Assembly (NCBI GenBank): GCA_934636865.1
Contig: CAKUBI010000009.1
Coordinates: 1 to 55,861 of the forward strand
Source of the DNA: an uncultured Oscillospiraceae bacterium
Lineage (GTDB): Bacteria > Bacillota > Clostridia > Oscillospirales > Oscillospiraceae
DNA: 55,861 nucleotides
Direction: 5' to 3'
Shown: positions 41,924 to 49,423 of the stretch, piece by piece
Layout: the number at the start of each line of letters is the position of its first letter
Position numbering within the stretch: the first letter of the stretch is position 1
Made by a program: the position numbers and the translations under genes
The notes under the pieces: generated by a model
Databases searched by the model: none
Told to the model about the DNA's origin: nothing
What the model saw: the letters and a program-made list of their open reading frames with translations, nothing else

Positions 41924-42832
41924 TTACGCGCCTCCTTTCCGTCTGGCCGCTAATTTGCGCTTCTGGAACGCGGCGTATTTCTGAATGCTGGGCGCAGCGA
42001 TGGCCAGCGCCACGATGACCGCCGTGAGGAGCTTTAAGCACTCTACGGGCACGATCTTCGTGTAGAACACGATGGCATAGATGAAGCGGTATACGATCGA
42101 GCCGAGGACCGCGGCGGCGACGCCCTTTTTGACGCTCCTGCGCCCGAGCAGCGTCTCGCCGATGATGAGGCAGGCAAGGCCGATGACGACGATGCCCGTG
42201 CCGGAGTTGATGTCCACGGTCTTTTGATACTGGCCGACGACCGCGCCGGAGAGCGCCGTGAGGACGTTGGCAAGGCACAGACCGACGGTGATCGTGAACG
42301 AGGGGTTCAGGGACGAGGCGCGCACCATGTCGGGGTTATCGCCCGTGGCGCGGATGGAAAGACCCAGGCGCGTGCCGAGAAACAGCACCAGCAGAACGCC
42401 CGCGAGGACCGTGATGAGCGCCGCGAGGAGCAGCTCGTACCAGCCGCCGCCGATGCCGCTGTCGCGCAGCATCGTAAAGACGGTCTTGCCGCCGAGCAGG
42501 CTCTGGTTCGCCTTCCAGCCCATCGCCATCAGGTTCACGGTGTAAAGGCCTGTATTTGTGACGATACCGGCCAGAATGCTCGGCACGCCGAGCTTCGTCT
42601 GCAAAAAGGCGGTGACGAAGCCCGCGCACGCGCCAGCGAGCATCGCGGCGAAAATGGCGAGGATGGGATGGCCCGCCGCCGTCAGCGTGACGGACACGGC
42701 CGCGCCGAGGACAAAGCAGCCGTCGGTCGTGAGATCGGCGATGTCGAGAATGCGGTAGCTGAGAAACAGCGCCATCGCGACGAGCGCGTACATGAAGCCC
42801 AGCTCAAGGGCGGTCTGCGTGATGATGAGCAT
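41924..42832 (-). CDS. ABC transporter permease, TrpY-like
   Basis: A 302-aa membrane permease with about nine transmembrane helices, of the branched-chain/sugar permease type (BPD_transp_2). Marks: 'LFLSYRILDIADLTTDGCFVLGAAV' near residue 25, which is typical of TrpY/ABC-sub-bind permeases, and 'GLCLANVLTALSGAVVGQYQ' in the middle. It lies between the binding protein and the ATPase genes. The start at 42832 has AAAGGAGG upstream, and a GC hairpin separates it from the binding-protein gene, which may lower its expression relative to that gene. Confidence 0.88.
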   Translation of the reverse strand: MLIITQTALELGFMYALVAMALFLSYRILDIADLTTDGCFVLGAAVSVTLTAAGHPILAIFAAMLAGACAGFVTAFLQTKLGVPSILAGIVTNTGLYTVNLMAMGWKANQSLLGGKTVFTMLRDSGIGGGWYELLLAALITVLAGVLLVLFLGTRLGLSIRATGDNPDMVRASSLNPSFTITVGLCLANVLTALSGAVVGQYQKTVDINSGTGIVVIGLACLIIGETLLGRRSVKKGVAAAVLGSIVYRFIYAIVFYTKIVPVECLKLLTAVIVALAIAAPSIQKYAAFQKRKLAARRKGGA

Positions 42833-42855
42833 GGGAGCCTCCTTTCAGGCCGATG

Positions 42856-42876
42856 CCCCCGGCAAAGGGCCGGGGG
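42856..42876 (-). other. Intercistronic hairpin between trpX-like and permease genes
   Basis: CCCCCGGC (42856-42863) pairs with GCCGGGGG (42869-42876). No T-run follows on the minus strand, so it is more likely a 3' stabilising or attenuating hairpin than a full terminator. Confidence 0.5.
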
Positions 42877-42912
42877 GATCAGCGGTCGGTGATTTAAGAA
42901 TAAGTATTCAGA

Positions 42913-43944
42913 TCAGTCCTTGCTGGTCGTGACCTCTACGACGGTGCCCATGTCACCGAAGCAGGTGTAGTCAAGGCCCAGCGCGGCGGCGGTCTCGGTG
43001 TTCACGGTGATGATGCCGCCGTCCATCAGGTAGTAGTCCTCCATGGCGTCCATGCCGTCCACGATGGCGGAGTAGGCGAGGTCGGCGGTCTTTGCGCCAA
43101 GGTCGGTGTAGTTCACGCCGCAGGTGGCGTAAGCGCCGTTGCGCACGAAGGAATCAGCGCCGGTGTAGTGGGGGATGCCGGCCGCGGCGAGGTCCTCATA
43201 GATGGCAAGCTCTGCGGCCATGATGACGTTGTCGGTCGGGGTAAAGACGGCGTCCACTTGGTCGGCGATCAGCGCGGAAGCGGCGGCGACGACCTCGTCG
43301 TTGGTGTTCGCGGTCTGCTCGACGTAGGCGATGCCCTTTTCGTCAAGATAGGCCTTGGCGTCGGCAATGGGCTTGGTGGAGTTGGGCTCGGAGAGGGAGT
43401 AGAGCAGGCCCACCTTGGCGGTGCCCGGGTTCTGGGCGAGCATCATATCCATAATGAAGGCGGTGTTCAGCGCATCGCTCGTGCCTGTCACATAGTCGAT
43501 GCCGGTCAGATTCGCGGCCTCGGGGTCAGAGACGGCGGCGTAGACGACGGGGGTCTTGGTCTCCTCGGCGGAGAGGGCGGAGATCTGCGCGGCAGTGGTG
43601 GCGATGGGGATGATGGCGTCCACCTGATCGGCGATCGCCTGATCGGAGAGCTGCTTCAAGATGGTCTGGTCGTTCTGGCCGGAGGTGATCTCGTATTCAA
43701 TGGTCACGCCGTTGTCGGCGGCGATCTTGTCGAGCTGGGCCGCGACGGCGTTCGCGATCTCGTCGAGCGAGGCATGGTCGAGCTGCTTGATGATCGCGAC
43801 CTTGTAGGTCTTGCCGCTCTCCTCGCCGCCCTGCTGGGCGTCGTTATTGCTCTCGTCCGTCTTGCTGCCGCACGCGGCCAGAGACAGGGTCATCGCGCCC
43901 GCCAGAACGAAGGTCAGGAGCTTTTTCATCATGTTGTTTTTCAT
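42913..43944 (-). CDS. trpX: Tryptophan ABC transporter substrate-binding lipoprotein, TrpX-like
   Basis: A 343-aa lipoprotein. Residues 1-25 are a signal peptide with lipobox LAAC (Cys25). The mature part is the ABC-sub-bind family (PF04392) ('VAIIKQLDHASLDEIANAV', 'DAIIPIATTAAQISALS', 'VGLLYSLSEPNSTKPI', 'DAVFTPTDNVIM'), the family of TrpX. Tryptophan specificity is inferred from the T-box specifier TGG, not from the protein. The start at 43944 has GGAGG about 8 nt upstream; first gene of the operon and separated from the permease by a hairpin, which suits excess binding protein. Confidence 0.9.
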   Translation of the reverse strand: MKNNMMKKLLTFVLAGAMTLSLAACGSKTDESNNDAQQGGEESGKTYKVAIIKQLDHASLDEIANAVAAQLDKIAADNGVTIEYEITSGQNDQTILKQLSDQAIADQVDAIIPIATTAAQISALSAEETKTPVVYAAVSDPEAANLTGIDYVTGTSDALNTAFIMDMMLAQNPGTAKVGLLYSLSEPNSTKPIADAKAYLDEKGIAYVEQTANTNDEVVAAASALIADQVDAVFTPTDNVIMAAELAIYEDLAAAGIPHYTGADSFVRNGAYATCGVNYTDLGAKTADLAYSAIVDGMDAMEDYYLMDGGIITVNTETAAALGLDYTCFGDMGTVVEVTTSKD

Positions 43945-44317
43945 TGTTTTTTCCTCCAAAATAAGTTTGAGTTTGGGTGGCAGATGAGGTCCTGACTTGC
44001 CGGGAACAGGAGGAATATAAAGAAAAAAGACCTTCATCCCACTTCCATGGGACAAAAGTCATCAAACTTCTGCGATACCACCCAAATTGACGTTTCTTTG
44101 AAAAACGCCCGCTCGCTTACGCGCACCATCATACGCGCCCCGATGGATAACGGGTGGGATTCCCGTCGGTCCCTACTTGGCTCTCGCTGTTCGGTCCGCC
44201 CTCCGGAGTCCATTCGCCAGCCGTCCGCCGCCCCGATCTCACCATCCGGGACTCTCTTTGGGTTTTCCTGCGCTGGTTACTTCTCTCCGTCATAGGTTTG
44301 AAGCTCTTCACTTGTTG
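43945..44317 (-). promoter_or_regulatory. Tryptophan T-box leader, specifier codon TGG
   Basis: The minus-strand leader has stem I with the AG bulge AGAGAG and a specifier loop flanked by GGAG/CTCC and CCAGC/GCTGG stems; the loop contains GAATGGAC, placing TGG (44212-44210, Trp) in the specifier position. The T-box sequence AATTTGGGTGGTATCGCAG (44088-44070) follows. It is followed by the terminator TTTTGTCCCAT-GGAA-GTGGGATGAAGG with TTTTTT (44060-44022). Uncharged tRNA-Trp would stabilise the antiterminator and switch on the transporter operon. Confidence 0.92.
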
Positions 44318-44323
44318 GTTTGC

Positions 44324-44351
44324 ATTATAGCACGGAGTTTGCGCTTGTCAA
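44324..44351 (-). promoter_or_regulatory. Promoter of the T-box/Trp transporter operon
   Basis: Minus strand -35 TTGACA (44351-44346), 16-bp spacer, -10 TATAAT (44329-44324). Confidence 0.9.
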
Positions 44352-44430
44352 GTGGGTTTTTGAAAAAAGTTTCATTTTTCTTCTTTGCTTATGCAGCAAG
44401 GGGGACCCGCGCGCCGCGCGGGGGTGGGGC

Positions 44431-44468
44431 AAAGGGGGGATTCTCTCACGTGAGAGAATCCCCCCTTT
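44431..44468. repeat. 38-bp perfect palindrome, family A, left copy
   Basis: Two 19-bp arms with no spacer, of the form AAAGGGGGGATTCTCTCAC and its exact complement. A related long palindrome lies at 45486-45527. The adjoining outer sequence of the two copies is also similar in inverted orientation (TTCTCT-GGGGG-TC-AAAGGGGG). Confidence 0.8.
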
Positions 44469-44487
44469 GGATCCCCCAAGAGAACGG

Positions 44488-44562
44488 CAGGGGGCGTTTC
44501 GATCCCGCCCCCTGCACCCCCCAACGACCAAAAGGGAGGGGCCCTGCCCCTCCTTTTTGGAT
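44488..44562. repeat. Two further GC hairpins in tandem
   Basis: GCAGGGGGCG...CGCCCCCTGC (about 44488-44516) and AAAAGGGAGGGGC...GCCCCTCCTTTTT (about 44529-44560) follow the palindrome. The second resembles a rightward terminator. No coding sequence is recognised between 44352 and 44624. Confidence 0.6.
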
Positions 44563-44586
44563 TATCCACCCCGGTGCGCAGACGGC

Positions 44587-44613
44587 GCGGCATTGCTTCG
44601 CTCGCCGCCGGGG
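44587..44613 (-). repeat. Left 27-bp inverted repeat of a small gene module
   Basis: These 27 bp occur as an exact inverted copy at 45162-45188. The 20-bp core occurs a third time at about 45243-45262. Each copy can itself fold (GCGGC...GCCGC). Confidence 0.85.
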
Positions 44614-44624
44614 GTGTTTGAAGG

Positions 44625-44822
44625 TTAATTGGCGGCGGTGCTCTGCGCGCTTTCGACGGGCTCGTCGGGGATGATGTCGTGCTCGATGACTTTGTCCTCG
44701 GCGTCGAGCAGGGCCTTTCGCAGGACCTCGCGGGCGAGAATCCCCTTGCCGTCGTCATAGAGGTCAATTGCTTCGCTCATGCTGCGTACCAAAGCGCAGT
44801 AGAGATTTTTATATGTCAGCAT
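44625..44822 (-). CDS. Small hypothetical protein, 65 aa, divergent from a repressor
   Basis: Not recognised. The product is a short helical protein: residues about 5-50 are predicted helix ('YCALVRSMSEAIDLYDDG', 'AREVLRKALLDAEDKVIE'), followed by a Pro/Ala/Ser tail. No membrane segment. The start at 44822 has a strong AAGGAGG and a good promoter on the minus strand (44881-44853). It stands divergent to an HTH gene, within a pair of 27-bp inverted repeats. The arrangement recalls regulator/small-protein modules such as toxin-antitoxin or phage-like switches, but nothing in the sequence shows toxicity. Confidence 0.7.
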   Translation of the reverse strand: MLTYKNLYCALVRSMSEAIDLYDDGKGILAREVLRKALLDAEDKVIEHDIIPDEPVESAQSTAAN

Positions 44823-44842
44823 AACGTCCTCCTTCTATGAAA

Positions 44843-44907
44843 TACTATATTTATAGTAACTATAAATAAGCGAATAGTCAAGAGGTAACTATCAACATAG
44901 TATACCG
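44843..44907. promoter_or_regulatory. Divergent promoter with nested palindromes
   Basis: Minus strand -35 TTGACT (44881-44876), 17-bp spacer, -10 TACTAT (44858-44853) for the 65-aa gene. TACTATATTTATAGTA and the overlapping TTTATAGTAACTATAAA cover this -10; a second imperfect repeat GGTAACTAT-CAAC-ATAGTATACC (about 44885-44907) precedes the HTH gene. These are likely repressor operators for both directions. Confidence 0.65.
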
Positions 44908-44921
44908 TTGAGGTGAAAAAC

Positions 44922-45161
44922 ATGGCTGACAGCGGTATCATCACAATGGAAAGGTATGGAAGCGTTCGCCTGAAGCTGAAGGAACGCATGGACAGCGGCG
45001 GCATCAACCGAAACACGCTGGCAAGAAAGATCGGCGTCCGGTTTGAGGTCGTGGACAAGTGGTATCGCGGCGACGTTGAAAAGCTTGACCTCGATATCCT
45101 TGCGCGCATCTGCTGCGTGCTGGACTGCACCGTCGGCGATCTGCTGGAATATCGTCGCTGA
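44922..45161 (+). CDS. Small Cro/C1-type HTH regulator
   Basis: A 79-aa single-domain repressor-type protein. The HTH is 'NRNTLARKIGVRFEVVDKWYRGD', followed by 'LDILARICCVLDCTVGDLLEYRR', the same C-terminal core as the YozG-like protein at 21808. The ATG at 44922 has GAGGTG 6 nt upstream; the GTG at 44913 is part of that site. It faces away from the 65-aa gene and is likely to control both through the palindromes between them. The stop at 45161 directly abuts the right 27-bp inverted repeat. Confidence 0.85.
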   Translation: MADSGIITMERYGSVRLKLKERMDSGGINRNTLARKIGVRFEVVDKWYRGDVEKLDLDILARICCVLDCTVGDLLEYRR

Positions 45162-45188
45162 CCCCGGCGGCGAGCGAAGCAATGCCGC
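45162..45188 (+). repeat. Right 27-bp inverted repeat of the small module
   Basis: Exact inverted copy of 44587-44613, starting at the base after the HTH stop codon. Confidence 0.85.
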
Positions 45189-45485
45189 CCACGCGGACAA
45201 CAGCAGCGGCGGCCCGCAGCGAAGCAGAGACCGCATCCGCGCGGCGAGCGAAGCAATGCCGCGCGCCCGCAGGCAGAAGCAGAACAGAAAAAATCTCCCG
45301 ACAGCAGGCGATTCCACCAGACCGCCGCTCAGATGAGGGAGCGGCAGCGAAGATAGAAGCAAACCAAATCGTTTAGATACCAACCCTGGCAGGCACCTGA
45401 TTCCGCAGGCCGCGCAGCTCTTCAAGCCCCGCGCCCGCAATGCACGGGGCCGCGGGGTGTCCCCGCGTCTTTCTCTCGGGGGTTC
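45189..45485. other. Non-coding, repeat-bearing spacer
   Basis: Contains the third copy of the 20-bp repeat core (about 45243-45262, direct to the right copy), related GCAGCGAAGCAGAG sequence near 45216 and a GCGGGG-TGT-CCCCGC hairpin near 45449-45463. No convincing ORF. Confidence 0.5.
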
Positions 45486-45527
45486 AAAAGGGGGATGCTC
45501 TCTTTGAAAAGAGAGTATCCCCCTTTT
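45486..45527. repeat. 42-bp long hairpin, family A, right copy
   Basis: AAAAGGGGGAT-G-CTCTCTTT pairs with AAAGAGAG-T-ATCCCCCTTTT (one G-T pair, 2-nt loop). It is a sequence relative of 44431-44468 and may also terminate the esterase gene on the minus strand. Confidence 0.8.
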
Positions 45528-45557
45528 ACCGCGCACTTCCGCAGGCTGCGGCCCCGC

Positions 45558-46499
45558 CTATTGCTCCAATAAAAACCGCGCGATATTCTCCATCGCAGAA
45601 GCCGCCTTCCTGGTGGGGAACATCTGAAACACATGCCACATCCCCTCGCTGACCTGTAAGCGGCAGGGGACGTTTGCGCGCTTCATCGCCTGAAGAAGCG
45701 CTTCGGAATCCGAATACAAAATTTCGTGGTCGCCGACCTGAATGAGCGTCGGCGGGTAGCCCTCGAGGTCTGCGAACAGGGGAGATAAGTCGCCCGAGCG
45801 GTAGTCCCGCCCCGCGGCGTAGGCAAGGCGCACGGCCTCGATATACGCGGGCGTGAGCATCGGGTCGATCTCCGAACGCTCAGCATACGACGCGCCGGAC
45901 ATCGTCATGTCCGTCCACGGGGACATCAGAATGAGCGCGCCGGGAAGCCTGCGGCCCGCGGACTTCAGCCGCCCGCACAGAACGAGCGCGAGGTTGCCGC
46001 CCGCGCTGTCGCCGGCAAGGATGATGTCGCGCGCGCCGTAGCCGAGCAGCATCAGATGGTCCCACGCGCGCAGCGCGTCCTCCACGGCGGCGGGGTAGGG
46101 AAACTCGGGCGCGAGCCGGTATTCAAAGCTCAGCACGTCGAAGCCCGTTGCGTGCGCGAGCTTGGACGCCAGCACGCGCGAATAGCCGAGGTTGCCGCTC
46201 GTGTAGCCGCCGCCGTGGCAGTACAGGATGGCGCGGCGGCTGCCGTGGGGCGCTTTCAGGCGCGTCCACGCCGCGCGCATGCCCGAAAGGGCGAATTCCT
46301 CGTAGTCCATGCCCGCCATCGGGGCGGTCAGACGGCCGAGGACCTCCTGACTGCGGCGCTGGCGCTCGAGCTCGTCGGCAGTCATATTTTCGGGCGCACC
46401 GGCGCTGTGCAGGGCCTTGAGCGCGCGCATCAGCGGGTCGAGCCGGGCCTTTTCCGCCTCGCTCTTCTTTTTTCGGATGATGTGGAGTCTGGTTTCCAT
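45558..46499 (-). CDS. Alpha/beta-hydrolase, hormone-sensitive-lipase (Est) family
   Basis: A 313-aa cytosolic esterase. The oxyanion motif 'HGGGYTSG' (about residue 94), nucleophile 'GDSAGGN' (Ser about 165), Asp of the triad in the 'GDHEILYSD' region, and His in 'GMWHVFQMF' near the C terminus are all in order. The substrate is unknown but should be a short acyl ester. It is divergent from the acetyltransferase/DUF6320 pair, a grouping seen repeatedly in Clostridia, so the two sides may make and break the same ester. Start at 46499 with GGAGAG upstream. Confidence 0.88.
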   Translation of the reverse strand: METRLHIIRKKKSEAEKARLDPLMRALKALHSAGAPENMTADELERQRRSQEVLGRLTAPMAGMDYEEFALSGMRAAWTRLKAPHGSRRAILYCHGGGYTSGNLGYSRVLASKLAHATGFDVLSFEYRLAPEFPYPAAVEDALRAWDHLMLLGYGARDIILAGDSAGGNLALVLCGRLKSAGRRLPGALILMSPWTDMTMSGASYAERSEIDPMLTPAYIEAVRLAYAAGRDYRSGDLSPLFADLEGYPPTLIQVGDHEILYSDSEALLQAMKRANVPCRLQVSEGMWHVFQMFPTRKAASAMENIARFLLEQ

Positions 46500-46582
46500 A
46501 GGTCTCTCCTGTGAAAAATAAATTCAATTGCCTTGAGCGTATCATATTTCCGTAAAAAAGAAAAGAAGAACCGTCATCTTTC

Positions 46583-46611
46583 TTGCCGCATCCACCGCTT
46601 TGTGCTACAAT
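46583..46611 (+). promoter_or_regulatory. Promoter of the acetyltransferase-DUF6320 operon
   Basis: -35 TTGCCG (46583-46588), 17-bp spacer, -10 TACAAT (46606-46611). Confidence 0.7.
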
Positions 46612-46654
46612 ACAGTGTCAAATAAAGCGGAAAGCGAAGGAGGGGGGAGCGGCA

Positions 46655-47929
46655 ATGGCCAAGCCGAACAGCAAGTGGTACCGGCTCGACAACGCGGGCA
46701 TTCTGTATTCCGCGCTGCAAAGGGAAGAGTATTCCGCCATCTACCGCTTTTCCGCGCTGATGGAAAGGGAGGTCGATCCCGCGGCGCTCCAGCGCGCCAT
46801 CGACCGCTGCATGCCGCGCTTTCCGACCTTTGCCGTGCGCATTCGCAGGGGCGCGTTCTGGTACTATCTGGAGCCGAACAGCGCGCCGGGACCGTTTTTG
46901 AAGGAGGACGTGTCCGACCCCTGCCAGCCCGTCCGCTTCAAGGAGGACAACGGCTGGCTCGTGCGCTTTTACTACTATCGCAGCCGCATCTCCATCGAAG
47001 TGTTCCACGCGCTTTCAGACGGCGGCGGGGCCATCGTCTTTTTCCGCACGCTTCTGGCCGAGTACCTGCGCCAGACGGGCGTCGCCGTGCCGCCGGGAAA
47101 CGGCGTGCTCGATTTGGAGGAACCGCCGCGCGAGGAAGAGCTTGAGGACGCCTACGCCCGCTACGCCGGGCACCACGCCCTCGGATTGCACCGCCAGCCC
47201 ACGGCCTATCAGAATACCGGCACGCCCGAGCCGTTCTACACCTTCCATGTGACGATGGGCTTTGTGCCGCTTGATAGGCTGCGCGGGCGCGCGAAGAGCT
47301 ACGGCGCGTCCATCACGGAGTATCTCTCGGCAGTGCTCATTTATGTCATTCTGGAAAAGCAGAAGCGCGAGAAGCCCTATCGCCTGCGCCCCGTGGCGCT
47401 GGCCATCCCCATCAACCTGCGCGGCTGGTTCCCGAGCGGGACGCTGCGCAACTTCATCACGACGGTCCGCCCGTATATCGACCCGAATCTCGGCGACTAT
47501 ACGTTCCCCGAGATCGTCTCGCAGGTGCGCCATTTCATGAAGCTGCACATCAACCGTCAGGAGATGCGCGCGGCCTTCACGGGGAACGTCCGCTTTACGA
47601 AGAATTTTGCCCTGCGGCTCGTGCCGGTCGTGCTCAAAAACCCCGTCATGGCGCTCAACTACCGCCTGCATGGCGTGCGGCCCTATTCCTGCACGTATAC
47701 GAACCCCGGCGCGTTCACCGTGCCGCCGGAGATGGCGGCGCACATCCGCGGCGCGGAGGTCATCCTCGGTCAGGCGACTGTGCCGCGCTGTCACTGCGCG
47801 TCCATCAGCTACGGCGACACGATGGAGATCACCTTCGCCGGCACGCAGGCGGAGACGGACACCGAGCGCGACTTTTTCCGCTTCCTCGTGCGCGAGGGCA
47901 TCCCCGTGCGCATGGAGAGCAACCGCTGA
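46655..47929 (+). CDS. Condensation-fold acyltransferase (alcohol acetyltransferase-like)
   Basis: A 424-aa protein of the CoA-dependent acyltransferase superfamily. The HxxxDG active-site motif is intact as 'VFHALSDGGGAIVFF' (about residue 120). The C-terminal half carries 'LRNFITTVRPYIDP' and 'SCTYTNPGAF', positioned like the DFGWG region of the fold. Members annotated as alcohol acetyltransferase pair with a DUF6320 protein, as here. Acceptor unknown; a cell-envelope or lipid alcohol is possible given the membrane-protein partner. ATG at 46655 after GGAGGGGGGAG; an upstream frame is rejected because it runs through the promoter. Confidence 0.82.
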   Translation: MAKPNSKWYRLDNAGILYSALQREEYSAIYRFSALMEREVDPAALQRAIDRCMPRFPTFAVRIRRGAFWYYLEPNSAPGPFLKEDVSDPCQPVRFKEDNGWLVRFYYYRSRISIEVFHALSDGGGAIVFFRTLLAEYLRQTGVAVPPGNGVLDLEEPPREEELEDAYARYAGHHALGLHRQPTAYQNTGTPEPFYTFHVTMGFVPLDRLRGRAKSYGASITEYLSAVLIYVILEKQKREKPYRLRPVALAIPINLRGWFPSGTLRNFITTVRPYIDPNLGDYTFPEIVSQVRHFMKLHINRQEMRAAFTGNVRFTKNFALRLVPVVLKNPVMALNYRLHGVRPYSCTYTNPGAFTVPPEMAAHIRGAEVILGQATVPRCHCASISYGDTMEITFAGTQAETDTERDFFRFLVREGIPVRMESNR

Positions 47930-47954
47930 AAAGCAGAGTGAAAGAAGGAATTTG

Positions 47955-48647
47955 ATGTCATACTGTGTCAACTGCGGCGTGGAGCTCGACGACAGCGCGG
48001 AGCGCTGCCCGCTCTGCGGCACGCCCGCGTGGAAGCCCGACCCCGCCGCGCCGAGCTATTTTCCCACCAAGCCCGCCGAGGTCCCGCCCGCTTCACGCAA
48101 AGCCGCCGCCGCGCTGCTCACGGCAATGCTCGCGTCGGTGTCGCTCTGCTGCGGACTTTTGAACCTCATTCTGCCGACGGAGCATCCCTGGGCGCTCTAC
48201 GTCGCGGGCGCGGCGGTGATGCTGTGGGTCTGGTTCGCGCTGCCGATGCTCGCGCGCGGCATCCCGATCTTCTTCCGGCTGACGGCGGACGTCGCCGCCA
48301 TCGGCGTTTACGTGTGGATCATCTCGCTCGCGCTGCACGGAGGGAAATGGTTCCGCGGCCTTGTGCTGCCGATGCTCGCGTGGGCCTGCGTGGTCGTGTT
48401 CCTTTTGAGCTTCCTGCTGCGCGACGGGCGGCGCTCGCGCCTTTCCTCGCTCGCGCTGTGCATCGGCGCGGCGGGGCTGATGGCGATGGGCGTCGAGTTC
48501 TGCCTGGACCGCTACTTCCGCGCTGTCTGGGAGCCGGGCTGGTCGCTTGTGGTGCTCGTCATCTGCATCGGGCTCATCATCCCGCTGCGCATCGTGCGCC
48601 GCGTGCCTTCGCTCCGCGAGGAAGCGAGACGGCGCTTCAATATGTGA
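47955..48647 (+). CDS. DUF6320 zinc-ribbon membrane protein
   Basis: A 230-aa protein starting with a zinc ribbon ('YCVNCGVELDDSAERCPLCGTPAW', Cys4) followed by six hydrophobic segments (about residues 50-215). This is the DUF6320 arrangement, usually encoded after an acetyltransferase. The zinc ribbon is cytosolic and may be a docking domain for the partner enzyme; that is inferred. ATG at 47955 with AAGGAA upstream. A strong terminator follows at 48668. Confidence 0.85.
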   Translation: MSYCVNCGVELDDSAERCPLCGTPAWKPDPAAPSYFPTKPAEVPPASRKAAAALLTAMLASVSLCCGLLNLILPTEHPWALYVAGAAVMLWVWFALPMLARGIPIFFRLTADVAAIGVYVWIISLALHGGKWFRGLVLPMLAWACVVVFLLSFLLRDGRRSRLSSLALCIGAAGLMAMGVEFCLDRYFRAVWEPGWSLVVLVICIGLIIPLRIVRRVPSLREEARRRFNM

Positions 48648-48667
48648 AAGCCTGCTTCTGAAAAAGG

Positions 48668-48701
48668 AACCCGCCCCGGCGCACAAGCGCCGGGGCGGGT
48701 T
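48668..48701. terminator. Bidirectional terminator
   Basis: AACCCGCCCCGGCGC (48668-48682) pairs with GCGCCGGGGCGGGTT (48687-48701), between convergent genes. Confidence 0.85.
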
Positions 48702-48714
48702 GTATTGATTTTGC

Positions 48715-49290
48715 TTACAGCAGCAGCCAGCTGAGCACCGCGGCGGCGAGCAGCGTGATCCCGGCGGTGAGCAGCACGAGCAGGATCTTCTGATAGGGGC
48801 GCTTGCCCGCTTCGACCCGCTGCTCGATCTCGTCGAGCTTTTTGCCCTCGCTGAAGGCCAGAATCTCCCGGTAGGACTGGACGTTGTTCGCCTTCTTGAT
48901 GCGCTCAAGGCGCAGGGCGAAGTACATCGCGATGCCCCAGAGCAAAAGCTCCGGGATCAGCCCGTACCAGCCAAAGAGCTTTAAAAGCGGCACGGGAAGA
49001 AGAATCACGGCGGCGAGCAAAATAGTGTAGATGACGCTGTCGCGGTTCATGGCCCTGACGTCGTCGGCGCTGACTTTCTGTTTCATGGTTTCCAAGTCTT
49101 CTTTGATGAGTTGGTCGAGCGAAACATCAAAGAGGGCGCTGAGCAGGAGCAGGCTGTGGATGTCGGGATAGCTCTTGCCGGTCTCCCAGTTGGAAACGGT
49201 CTGGCGCGTGACGTAGACCTTTTCCGCAAGCTCCTCCTGCGAAAGGGAGAGCGCGGCGCGGTGAAGCTTGATCTGGTTGCCGAGTTCCAT
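48715..49290 (-). CDS. XRE-type regulator with C-terminal membrane segments
   Basis: A 191-aa protein. Residues 3-60 form a Cro/C1 HTH ('IKLHRAALSLSQEELAEKVYVTRQTVSNWETGKSYPD'), a common clostridial type. Residues about 85-125 and 170-190 are hydrophobic helices, so the DNA-binding domain is tethered to the membrane. Such proteins usually respond to envelope signals, but the target is not visible. ATG at 49290 with GGAGG upstream; promoter at about 49326-49354 on the minus strand (TGGACA, 17 bp, TACCCT). Confidence 0.85.
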   Translation of the reverse strand: MELGNQIKLHRAALSLSQEELAEKVYVTRQTVSNWETGKSYPDIHSLLLLSALFDVSLDQLIKEDLETMKQKVSADDVRAMNRDSVIYTILLAAVILLPVPLLKLFGWYGLIPELLLWGIAMYFALRLERIKKANNVQSYREILAFSEGKKLDEIEQRVEAGKRPYQKILLVLLTAGITLLAAAVLSWLLL

Positions 49291-49378
49291 GGGTGCCTCC
49301 TGTGCGTTTCGTCCGATCTGCCCCAAGGGTAGCCGAAACGGGAAATTTTGTCCAGCAAAGCTACTTTACATGATGGAA

Positions 49379-49414
49379 AAGCGCTTGTCAAAAGGTTTTG
49401 ACAAGCGCTTTTTT
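49379..49414. terminator. Strong terminator
   Basis: AAGCGCTTGTCAAAA (49379-49393) pairs with TTTTGACAAGCGCTT (49396-49410), followed by TTTT rightward and AAAA/TTTT context on both strands. It ends the TPR-regulator gene on the minus strand. Confidence 0.88.
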
Positions 49415-49423
49415 GTCCCAATA

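Noticed and set aside
44340..45560. CRISPR array or integron attachment sites
   Set aside because: The repeats are inverted and irregularly spaced, not regularly interspaced, and no cas genes or integrase are present.
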